Shown: positions 8,469 through 15,357 of the stretch, in pieces
Layout of the letters: every line of letters begins with the position of its first letter
How positions within the stretch are numbered: the stretch's first letter is position 1
Origin: CAZFER01 sp964517495
GTDB taxonomy: Bacteria > Hinthialibacterota > Hinthialibacteria > Hinthialibacterales > Hinthialibacteraceae
Direction: 5' to 3'
DNA length: 64,000 nucleotides
Assembly: GCA_964517495.1 (NCBI GenBank)
Contig: CAZFER010000014.1
Location: 41,011 to 105,010 of the forward strand
Translations under genes and position numbers: made by a program
Notes under the pieces: model-generated
What the model saw: the letters and a program-made list of their open reading frames with translations, nothing else
Told to the model about the DNA's origin: nothing
Databases searched by the model: none

Positions 8469-9423
8469 AGTTACGGTAATGGTCACAGCGGTGGGTTCGA
8501 CTACGGGGATGTCGGTCATAAAGGGTTTACGTGGCCAAAATGAGTTTTACGTCCGCATCATTGGAACAGATATATATCCCAAAGAGACCATTGCTGCCTC
8601 CAATTTTTGTGATCAAATATATCGCATACCCACAGCTAAAGAATCAGCTTATCTCAATACCATCTTAAATATCTGCAAACAGGAAAAAGTTCAATTGGTC
8701 ATTCCAATTGTCGATGAGGAACTATACATTATTGCCCAAAATCGGAAACGATTTGAATATGAAAATATTTTGCCCATTGTTTCTGATCTATCCGTAATTG
8801 ATGTCTGTAATGATAAATTCAAAACAATTCAATGGATGCAAACTCAGGATATTCCCTGCCCCCAAACCTGTTTATTGGATGATTTGCAATCGTGTGAGAA
8901 CCTTACTTATCCCCAATTTGTTAAACCGAGAGATGGCCGAAGCAGTATAGGATGCAAACGGATTGAATCACCTCAAGAACTTGAGTTTATTCGCCAAACA
9001 TCTTCAAACTTGATTACTCAGCCTTTGCTTGAAGGGGATGAGTATACAACCGATATTCTTACTGACTTTAATGGCAAGGTTTTTTCCGTGGTTCCCAGGC
9101 TCCGGGCTGAAACCAAAGCGGGTATATCCACCAAAGGCCGAACCTGCCATGATCAACGTTTAATTAAGCGGGGAGCAACTATTGCAGAACGCCTGCCCAT
9201 TCGGGGACCAGCCAATCTTCAATGTTTTGTGAAGGATAATGAAATCACATTTTTCGAGATCAATCCACGTTTTTCGGGTGGCTTGCCATTGACAATCAAA
9301 TCCGGAGTAAATGGACCGTTTTGGTTACTTAAGTTGTTTTTTGGCAGTCCTACCCCCTCTCAACATCTTCCCTTTGAAGACCTTTTCATGGCAAGATATT
9401 GGTCAGAAGTATTTCATCGTTAA
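8461..9423 (+). CDS. ATP-grasp family ligase (carbamoyl-phosphate synthase-like)
   Basis: 320 residues. The N-terminal pre-ATP-grasp domain (VTAVGSTTGMSVIKGL, GTDIYPKETIAASNFCDQIY) is followed by the ATP-grasp core: PQFVKPRDGRSSIGCKRI (nucleotide-binding lysine and loop), LLEGDEYTTDI, and the metal-binding FFEINPRFSGGLP. Such proteins join a carboxylate to an amine, or carbamoylate, through an acyl phosphate. In surface-polysaccharide clusters they decorate sugars. ATG 8461 is chosen because GGAG lies about eight bases upstream; the frame also opens at 8416 inside the previous gene. It sits between two SDR genes, so a role in the same modified-sugar pathway is likely. Confidence 0.82.
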   Translation: MNEVTVMVTAVGSTTGMSVIKGLRGQNEFYVRIIGTDIYPKETIAASNFCDQIYRIPTAKESAYLNTILNICKQEKVQLVIPIVDEELYIIAQNRKRFEYENILPIVSDLSVIDVCNDKFKTIQWMQTQDIPCPQTCLLDDLQSCENLTYPQFVKPRDGRSSIGCKRIESPQELEFIRQTSSNLITQPLLEGDEYTTDILTDFNGKVFSVVPRLRAETKAGISTKGRTCHDQRLIKRGATIAERLPIRGPANLQCFVKDNEITFFEINPRFSGGLPLTIKSGVNGPFWLLKLFFGSPTPSQHLPFEDLFMARYWSEVFHR

Positions 9424-9450
9424 ACTTATCGATTTGTTTGGGAGATAAAC

Positions 9451-10446
9451 GTGAGCATTGAAAACATGAAAGTGTTAGTGACGGGTGGTGCTGGCTTTAT
9501 CGGATCTCATGTGGTCGATGATTTGTTACAGGGCGGAGCGAACGTCATCGTTTATGATAATTTCACCTCTGGCAGCCGCGAAAATCTTCAGGCGGCTTCG
9601 CCTGATATCGAAATTATCGAGGGTGATATACTAGATACAAATATGCTTGATAACGTCATGCAAGGGGTTGATGCCGTCTCTCATCATGCTGCTCAACTGG
9701 AAATAACCCGCTGCATCGAATCCCCTCTTGAAGACTTGAAAATCAACGCGGAAGGAACGGTTAATGTACTTGAAGCGGCGAAAAACGCTGGCGTACAAAA
9801 ATTGGTATATGCCTCATCAGCCTGTGTTTATGGCCAGGCACGTTTCACCCCGCAAGATGAAGATCATCCCACAAAACCAAACTGGCCCTACGGTGTAAGT
9901 AAACTGGCAGCAGAGCATTATGCCCGTTTGTATCACTCTTATTATGGTATAGAAACCACTGGTTTGCGTTATGCCATTGTTTACGGCCCCCGAGAGTGGT
10001 ATGGACGCGTACTAACTGCCTTTCTACGCCGCGCGTTGGATGGAAAACCACCCGTTGTATGGGGTGGTAGTCAAATCCGCGACTTTATCTTTGTTGATGA
10101 TGTGGTTCGCTGCCATCGACGTTGTTTGGAACAAGAAGGATTGGGATTTGATATATATAATGTATCCTCAGGTGTAGGCACCTCGATACATGAATTGGCT
10201 GAGTTAATCTGTTCTCTTTTTGATTTGGATGAACCACTCTACGAAGATGTGCAAGAAGGTGAAATCTCCAGCATGGTTGAAGGGCGAATGCGCCTCCCTG
10301 CTGAACTGAAACAAATGATATTGGATAACGAAGAAGCCGAACAGGTGCTGGGGTGGTCCCCCAAGGTCAGTTTGGAAGAAGGAATTCAGCGGGAAATGGA
10401 ATGGCTGAAAGAAAACCTCCATCGTTGGACCCAAATGCAGTATTAA
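9451..10446 (+). CDS. Extended SDR NAD-dependent sugar-nucleotide epimerase
   Basis: 331 residues. GGAGFIGSHVVDDLL is the NAD-binding glycine motif, SSACVYG supplies the catalytic Ser/Thr region, and YGVSKLAAEHY is an intact Y-x-x-x-K. These match the UDP-glucose 4-epimerase/dTDP-glucose dehydratase superfamily. A GTG start at 9451 is preceded by GGGAGA. Unlike its neighbour at 7449-8468, the catalytic Lys is retained. It belongs to the same operon (spacing 27 bases from the ligase and 17 to the methyltransferase). Exact sugar unknown. Confidence 0.88.
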   Translation: MSIENMKVLVTGGAGFIGSHVVDDLLQGGANVIVYDNFTSGSRENLQAASPDIEIIEGDILDTNMLDNVMQGVDAVSHHAAQLEITRCIESPLEDLKINAEGTVNVLEAAKNAGVQKLVYASSACVYGQARFTPQDEDHPTKPNWPYGVSKLAAEHYARLYHSYYGIETTGLRYAIVYGPREWYGRVLTAFLRRALDGKPPVVWGGSQIRDFIFVDDVVRCHRRCLEQEGLGFDIYNVSSGVGTSIHELAELICSLFDLDEPLYEDVQEGEISSMVEGRMRLPAELKQMILDNEEAEQVLGWSPKVSLEEGIQREMEWLKENLHRWTQMQY

Positions 10447-10463
10447 CAGAGTGTTACTGAAAT

Positions 10464-11216
10464 ATGAATGAGCAAGTTTATCTGGAAAAATCTGCCCAAT
10501 GGTATGGTTCAGATCAAGGATTCAAACGAGATTGGGGCGAGTTTCATAAACGGCTGATGACATACCGTTTCCAGACTATCGAACCTTGGCTAAAAGGAAA
10601 GATATGTCTGGAACTTGGGACAGCCGATGGTGAATCAACCCAATATCTATTCCGTTATTTTGACCATGTACATGCCGTGGAAGGCGCTCAACATTTCGCC
10701 GATTTGATTTCTCAACGTTTCCAATCATACCTAAAATCTGGAAAATTAACCATTTATAATCAATCGTTTGAATCATTTAATCCAAATTTTCAATTTGATA
10801 TCATACTGGCAATGCATATCTTGGAACATCTTGAAAATCCTATCGATTTCCTGCATAAAATTCGAAATTATTTAAAAAAAAATGGAAAATTAATCGCTAT
10901 GGTACCTAACGCCCTCTCCCTTCATCGGCTTGCTGCCGTTAAAATGGGTTTGTTAAACCGTCCTCATTCATTGAACGATCAAGACAAGCAGCTGGGCCAT
11001 CGGCGGGTTTATTATCCAGACCAATTAATTGACCATCTTCAACAGTCAGGATTGTCCGTAATCGATCATGGTGGAATATTTCTTAAGCCACTGACAAACA
11101 AGCAGATACAGGATCATTGGACGGAATCAATGATGGATGCATTCTATCAACTTGGAAAGGATTTCCCCTCGAACGCGGCGGAAATATATGCCATATGCAA
11201 AAACAACCCTTCCTGA
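10464..11216 (+). CDS. Class I SAM-dependent methyltransferase
   Basis: 250 residues. The SAM-binding motif I reads ICLELGTADGESTQYLF, with the acidic residue at the end of strand 2 in VHAVEGAQ and motif post-II in FDIILAMHILEHLENPIDFL. The C-terminal part resembles the methyltransferase_23 type found in polysaccharide clusters. It probably methylates a sugar or glycan intermediate made by the neighbouring enzymes. It overlaps the following HAD gene by about 22 bases, suggesting coupled translation. The domain is confident; the substrate is unknown. Confidence 0.85.
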   Translation: MNEQVYLEKSAQWYGSDQGFKRDWGEFHKRLMTYRFQTIEPWLKGKICLELGTADGESTQYLFRYFDHVHAVEGAQHFADLISQRFQSYLKSGKLTIYNQSFESFNPNFQFDIILAMHILEHLENPIDFLHKIRNYLKKNGKLIAMVPNALSLHRLAAVKMGLLNRPHSLNDQDKQLGHRRVYYPDQLIDHLQQSGLSVIDHGGIFLKPLTNKQIQDHWTESMMDAFYQLGKDFPSNAAEIYAICKNNPS

Positions 11217-11860
11217 TTGTTGACTTGGATGGCACCTTAATCGATACATCTAAACGCCATTTTACGGTGTATCAGGATATTTCAACCGAACTTAAAATCA
11301 CACCGTTTCCATTCAATCGATATTGGACATTACGCCGGGAAGGTAAAAGTAATCTTGATGTCATAAAAATGAATAGTGGTGAATTAACTCGTTCACAAGA
11401 AAAATTAGTCGAAGAACGCTGGTTGGAAAAAATCGAATCCCTGACCTATTTAAACCTTGACCGACCATTTGAAGGTGTTTTGGAATGGCTTGAAACAACG
11501 CGGGAAAAAATCAATATCGCGTTAATTACCATCCGCAGTCAAACTGAAAATCTCTATATCCAATTGAAATACTCTCGATGGATTGATTTTTTTAATCAAA
11601 TCATCATTCGTTCACACAAAGACCATCCCGCCTTGTCAAAAATTAATGCCGTATCTACCAAAATCCCCTTTCCCTTTTTATGGATTGGAGATACAGAAGC
11701 GGATATTCTGGCAGCCAAAGCACTGGGAGTCTATTCAATTGGTGTCGCTTCTGGAATACGCAATGAAGAAAGCCTTCTGGAATATGGAGCTGATGAAGTC
11801 TATAAACATATTACTGACATCGATATAAGCAAATACCTCCACAAACTTCCCAATAAGTAA
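11195..11860 (+). CDS. HAD-superfamily hydrolase (phosphatase)
   Basis: 221 residues. HAD motif I is FLIVDLDGTLID (Asp nucleophile and acid/base Asp), motif II lies in ALITIRSQTE, and motifs III/IV are in IGDTEADILAAKALG. This is a phosphoglycolate-phosphatase-like subfamily I HAD. The start at 11195 lies inside the end of the methyltransferase, after a GGCGGAA-like site. As last gene of the sugar cluster it may dephosphorylate a sugar phosphate intermediate (inference). About 200 bases of AT-rich DNA then lead to the flagellin promoter. Confidence 0.82.
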   Translation: MQKQPFLIVDLDGTLIDTSKRHFTVYQDISTELKITPFPFNRYWTLRREGKSNLDVIKMNSGELTRSQEKLVEERWLEKIESLTYLNLDRPFEGVLEWLETTREKINIALITIRSQTENLYIQLKYSRWIDFFNQIIIRSHKDHPALSKINAVSTKIPFPFLWIGDTEADILAAKALGVYSIGVASGIRNEESLLEYGADEVYKHITDIDISKYLHKLPNK

Positions 11861-12063
11861 TCCTTCCTATCAACAAATCAAAGTAAATAATTCTTGGATA
11901 TGCATCACATTTTATCGGAAATCTCTCCATTCATTCACTTGATTTTGATAATTATCTCATCAATTTCATAAAAAAAATATTTTTTTTCTTGTCACTACTA
12001 ACTGAATAGATTAAAGTTATGAGTATATGAGTTTTTTTTTCAAAAAAAATTCAAAAAAAAGGT

Positions 12064-12091
12064 TAAAGTTCTTATAAAGGAGTGCCGATAA
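12064..12091 (+). promoter_or_regulatory. Sigma-28 (FliA)-type flagellin promoter
   Basis: TAAAGTTC at 12064-12071 and GCCGATAA at 12084-12091, separated by 12 bases. The known sigma-28 consensus is TAAAGTTT, 11 bases, GCCGATAA; this site differs at one base and by one base of spacing. Predicted transcription start is near 12098. The next plus-strand gene is the first flagellin, starting 12799, about 710 bases downstream, which implies a very long leader. No closer sigma-28-like pair is visible before 12799. Confidence 0.75.
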
Positions 12092-12132
12092 TAATGTCGA
12101 CAAGCCTGAAAAGCAGTTAACGAGATAAAGAA

Positions 12133-12250
12133 GGGCTTAATACATAAGAAAAAGCAAGTCATAAATTCGCATCCCGGCCAAAGAGATGAAGTGATTTATG
12201 GCTTGATCGACCGTGGCAGCCACTGCTAGAACCGAGGTGATGAGGGAAAG
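12133..12250. repeat. Structured leader element, copy A
   Basis: A stem of about 12 pairs: CAAGTCATAAAT (12153-12164) with ATTTATGGCTTG, enclosing a loop that begins TCGCATCCCGGCCAA. It is followed by TCGACCG and a GCAGC...GCTA...CCGAG...GATG...GGG stretch. All of this recurs in copy B at 12540-12655. On the minus strand the hairpin is followed by a T-rich run, so it could also act as a minus-strand terminator. A minus-strand frame crossing both copies (12137-12685) looks like a by-product of the repeat. Confidence 0.65.
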
Positions 12251-12353
12251 GCTAATCCAATCTTTATTACCTTCCCTATCATACCTCACAAATGGCTCCA
12301 CATTAAAAACCAGAGCGCGTTCCCAAATGAATGACGGCCAAGTGCTCCCAAAG

Positions 12354-12407
12354 GCGTTATTCCTGACCGCCACAGAATCATTCGCTTGATTCTGTGGGAT
12401 ATAACGC
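12354..12407. repeat. Nested inverted repeat within flagellin leader
   Basis: An inner perfect 11-bp stem, CCACAGAATCA (12370-12380) and TGATTCTGTGG (12387-12397), closes a TTCGCT loop. Outer arms GCGTTAT (12354-12360) and ATAACGC (12401-12407) pair as well. It lies between the two copies of the leader element and would form a stable hairpin in RNA. No T-tract follows on the plus strand, so it is not an obvious terminator. Confidence 0.6.
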
Positions 12408-12539
12408 CACCCTGATTTGGCTAATCCAGCCTGAAGGTTTATCCGAGGCTCCTCAGGCAACAAAAATGGGAACGCCACGAAACAAGAACGCGAATGCGTT
12501 ATTTGAATACATGAGTTGAATTGCACTATAAATATTGAG

Positions 12540-12655
12540 GCAAGGTAAAAAATTAAGCCATAACTTCGCATCCCGGCCAAGAGAAGTGAGTTATGGCTTA
12601 ATCGACCGCGCAGCAGCACCGCTATCCGAGAGATGCGGGCGCTACGGCAAAAGTT
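12540..12655. repeat. Structured leader element, copy B
   Basis: Homologous to copy A. Here the stem is TTAAGCCATAACT with AGTTATGGCTTAA, perfectly paired, around the same TCGCATCCCGGCCAA loop start. Relative to copy A, both strands of the stem change together (for example AAAT/ATTT becomes AACT/AGTT, and the closing C-G becomes T-A). Downstream, CCGC-T-ATC and GATGCGG form a second hairpin. Such paired changes argue for selection on structure. It lies about 150 bases before the flagellin start. Confidence 0.65.
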
Positions 12656-12746
12656 ATATGCTTTCCTTTTGAAGCAGTTGGTCACTCATATAACAAATGA
12701 CCTTGTTTTATTTATAGGCAATTTCCCGAAAAACTTTAGCAAAAAT

Positions 12747-12783
12747 TTAAAGTTGGCAGTATTTTCCCCAGCTGCAACTTTAA
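12747..12783 (+). promoter_or_regulatory. Hairpin next to the flagellin ribosome-binding site
   Basis: TTAAAGTTGGCAG (12747-12759) pairs with CTGCAACTTTAA (12772-12783) with one bulged G; the loop is T/C-rich (TATTTTCCCCAG region). The Shine-Dalgarno GGGAG at 12785-12789 follows directly. The CCCC in the loop could pair with GGGAG, giving an alternative fold that hides the site. This is a candidate translational switch; only the pairing is seen, the regulation is inferred. Confidence 0.5.
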
Positions 12784-12798
12784 CGGGAGATGGTGGTT

Positions 12799-15216
12799 AT
12801 GGTTCTTCAAGGGTCATTGGTTAACTTAACGAGCAGTGGTATATTCACCTCGTTACGCAGCGCTCAAAACAATGTGAGAACCAGCTTCGAACGCCTGGGA
12901 TCAGGATTACGCATTAACAGCGCAAAGGATGACTCGGGTGGCCTGCTAATCAGTAATCGATTGGCATCTCAATTCCATGGGTTGGAACAGGTTTCAACCA
13001 ACGCACAACGGGGAATAAATATTGCTGAAGTGGCCACCCAAGCGGTTACCGAAATTAACGATTTGTTACAAGAAATTCGTACCGCCGTTTTAGCAGCCCA
13101 AAACCCCTCCTCAACCTCCAACGCCCGGCTTGCCAATCAACGTGTGATTCAGGAAAAACTGGGTGAAATCAACACCGTAGCAAGTGAAACACGTTTTCAG
13201 AACAAAAACTTACTGGATGGCACCTTTGCCAGTAGCTCCTCATTTCGGACGGGCCAAGGCAATTTCGGGGGAGAAATTTCATTTGGTGCTGCTTCCACTA
13301 ATTTATCCAGCGGCAGTAATTCTTTAAACATTGCCCTGGTTCAAGAAGGAACAGAAACTTTAAAAGCGGGTGATGACTTATCCTTTAATACCAGTATTCG
13401 TTTTGCTACAGACATCGCGGTCTCTATCGGTCAGCTGGCTCGAGGTTCAAATGCCGCAGGGACAAGTGACTTATTAACATCCACAACCTTCAATCAAGTC
13501 TCTCTGCAAAGTGGAGGGGCTATTCGATTCAACGGAACACTGGCCAACGGGATAAACAATTTTGCCGGAACGTTCCAGATTGAAAATGACAGTGATGTCA
13601 ATGATCTTATTTCATCCATTCAAAGTGCCATTGATACAGCGGAAGCCGCTCAAGAAATCGATGGAACAGGAAACAGCGAAACCAATGTTAGTTTAAACAC
13701 TGTCACTGGCCGGTTGGAATTTGGGAACAGCAACATCGGGGACATATCTCAATTTAACATTAATTTCCTGGTCGAAAATTCCTCTGGTGTACAACAAACC
13801 AGCTTTGGCTCTACCCGGGATCAAAACATTCATAACCAATTTATTGACGTCTCCTCAACCGGTGCCCGGATTGGAAATAGCATCAGCGCAATTACCGGAT
13901 CAACCTTCGCCAGTGGTGAATATGAGATCGCCATTTCAGATGTGGTGGAAGCCCAAAACCGAGTGGTCGAATCCACTCTCGGTTTCTTCAATAGCATTAG
14001 TTTAATTACCCCCGTAACATCAGCTACTAATCTTTCAGATGGATTTATTAACGGCGTCTCATTGGCTAACGGTGACGTTATCACCTTTGGTGGATCTGAT
14101 CCGGACGGAACTACATTCAGTGTAGCCTTCACAGTCAGTGATACCGCCACGTCAGAGGAATTTCGTGATGGGCGAGTTGCCACCTTCGGTGATTTGGTCA
14201 ATGGTTTAAACAATCGTGACCGTTCCGATGTTGGATTCGGATTTAACGGAGCTACCGCAACATTAACCGCCTCAGGTACAATTCAATTGGAAGACGATCT
14301 TGCCACCACCTCATCCACCAATTTCAACTTCTTTGTCACCAATATTCGAACTATCGATGATGGGGAAGGGGGATTCATTATTGAATTTGAAAACTCAGAA
14401 ACATTTGAAGCATCCGCTAGCACCGAAGGCAACAAAGCTTCCGCTTCCATCACCATCGCCGGTGGTCCAAGCCAAACGGTTAATCCGGGTGATATTGTCA
14501 CCTTACAGGGAGGCAATGCCGTTGAAGAAAATGAACCTACTCCTTCTTTAACCTTACGGGTGGGAAATGATTTGGAAGAAGGAAGTGACAAGTTTGTTGT
14601 AACAGAAAATGTATATGAAGGCCGTTTGGGGAGTGGTCCAGCCGTGCAATTTAGAAATGGACAACAAAATGTGATTTTCACGGAAAATCCAAGAGATGGT
14701 TCAGGGGCCTTTCAACAGATTAAGATTGATTTCGACGATGTGCTTAATGTTACCAACACTATCGCTCAAGGTGCACAGCGTTTTGAATTGTCATCCACCA
14801 ACAGGGAATTGAACTTTCAATTGGGTGAAGAAAACCAAAGAGGATTAGTGATTCCCGATTTACGCCCGAATAATTTAGGATTGAGTGAGGATGAGAATTT
14901 GACCACCATCGATGTCACCACTGCCTCCGGTGCGGAAGAGGCATTGGATATAGTGGATCGTGCGATTGAACAAACCAATGATGTTCTCAGCCGTTTGGGA
15001 TCCTTTACCAATCGCCTGCAAAGCACCACCGAACATTTGGATTTCACCTCTTTTATTCTTGAAAACACATTCAACCAAATAACCAGCGCCAATGTGGCAG
15101 AAGAAACAACAAATTTGGCGTTGAACTCAATCTTTTTAGAAGCACGAACATCCTTGCTGATCCAAGCCAATACATTGCAGCAAAATGTGTTCGAGATTTT
15201 ATATGGGCTTGAATAA
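12799..15216 (+). CDS. Giant flagellin 1 (about 805 residues)
   Basis: The N-terminal D0/D1 helices (SSGIFTSLRSAQNNVRTSFE, then RLGSGLRINSAKDDSGGL) and the C-terminal helices (SANVAEETTNLALNSIFLEA, ending in LIQANTLQQNVFEILYGLE) are clear flagellin termini, used for filament polymerisation and type III export. Between them lies a surface-exposed central region of about 500 residues, far longer than the usual 100-300. It contains flagellin_IN/hook-like beta modules and shares blocks with the next gene (IGNSISAITGSTFASGEYEI). ATG 12799 is chosen because GGGAG sits nine bases upstream; ATG 12790 abuts that site and would be too close. No cysteines are apparent. Expected to be transcribed from the promoter at 12064 together with flagellin 2. 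Confidence 0.9.
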   Translation: MVLQGSLVNLTSSGIFTSLRSAQNNVRTSFERLGSGLRINSAKDDSGGLLISNRLASQFHGLEQVSTNAQRGINIAEVATQAVTEINDLLQEIRTAVLAAQNPSSTSNARLANQRVIQEKLGEINTVASETRFQNKNLLDGTFASSSSFRTGQGNFGGEISFGAASTNLSSGSNSLNIALVQEGTETLKAGDDLSFNTSIRFATDIAVSIGQLARGSNAAGTSDLLTSTTFNQVSLQSGGAIRFNGTLANGINNFAGTFQIENDSDVNDLISSIQSAIDTAEAAQEIDGTGNSETNVSLNTVTGRLEFGNSNIGDISQFNINFLVENSSGVQQTSFGSTRDQNIHNQFIDVSSTGARIGNSISAITGSTFASGEYEIAISDVVEAQNRVVESTLGFFNSISLITPVTSATNLSDGFINGVSLANGDVITFGGSDPDGTTFSVAFTVSDTATSEEFRDGRVATFGDLVNGLNNRDRSDVGFGFNGATATLTASGTIQLEDDLATTSSTNFNFFVTNIRTIDDGEGGFIIEFENSETFEASASTEGNKASASITIAGGPSQTVNPGDIVTLQGGNAVEENEPTPSLTLRVGNDLEEGSDKFVVTENVYEGRLGSGPAVQFRNGQQNVIFTENPRDGSGAFQQIKIDFDDVLNVTNTIAQGAQRFELSSTNRELNFQLGEENQRGLVIPDLRPNNLGLSEDENLTTIDVTTASGAEEALDIVDRAIEQTNDVLSRLGSFTNRLQSTTEHLDFTSFILENTFNQITSANVAEETTNLALNSIFLEARTSLLIQANTLQQNVFEILYGLE

Positions 15217-15357
15217 GCAATCACGATTTGAATACCGGAGAAAACGATGAATTATCCGGTTCAAATAAATGCCATACCGAATGGTTTAAGGAGAATCCGG
15301 CGAACCCCTCGAATGAAATTTTATCCTCGGCGGGAACGCGCAAGGAGGCAATGCATT

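Noticed and set aside
12094..12120. Eight-codon leader ORF (MSTSLKSS) right after the sigma-28 promoter
   Set aside because: The predicted transcript start is near 12098, after its ATG, so it would not be translated from this promoter.
12150..12260. Cobalamin or c-di-GMP riboswitch in the flagellin leader
   Set aside because: A GCCACTG and a GGGAAAGG are present in copy A but the B12 box and other conserved cores are missing, copy B lacks GCCACTG, and no GEMM consensus is found.
12137..12685. 182-residue minus-strand ORF upstream of the flagellins
   Set aside because: It runs exactly through the two copies of the structured element, its two similar peptide segments come from the repeat, and there is no ribosome site or recognisable domain.
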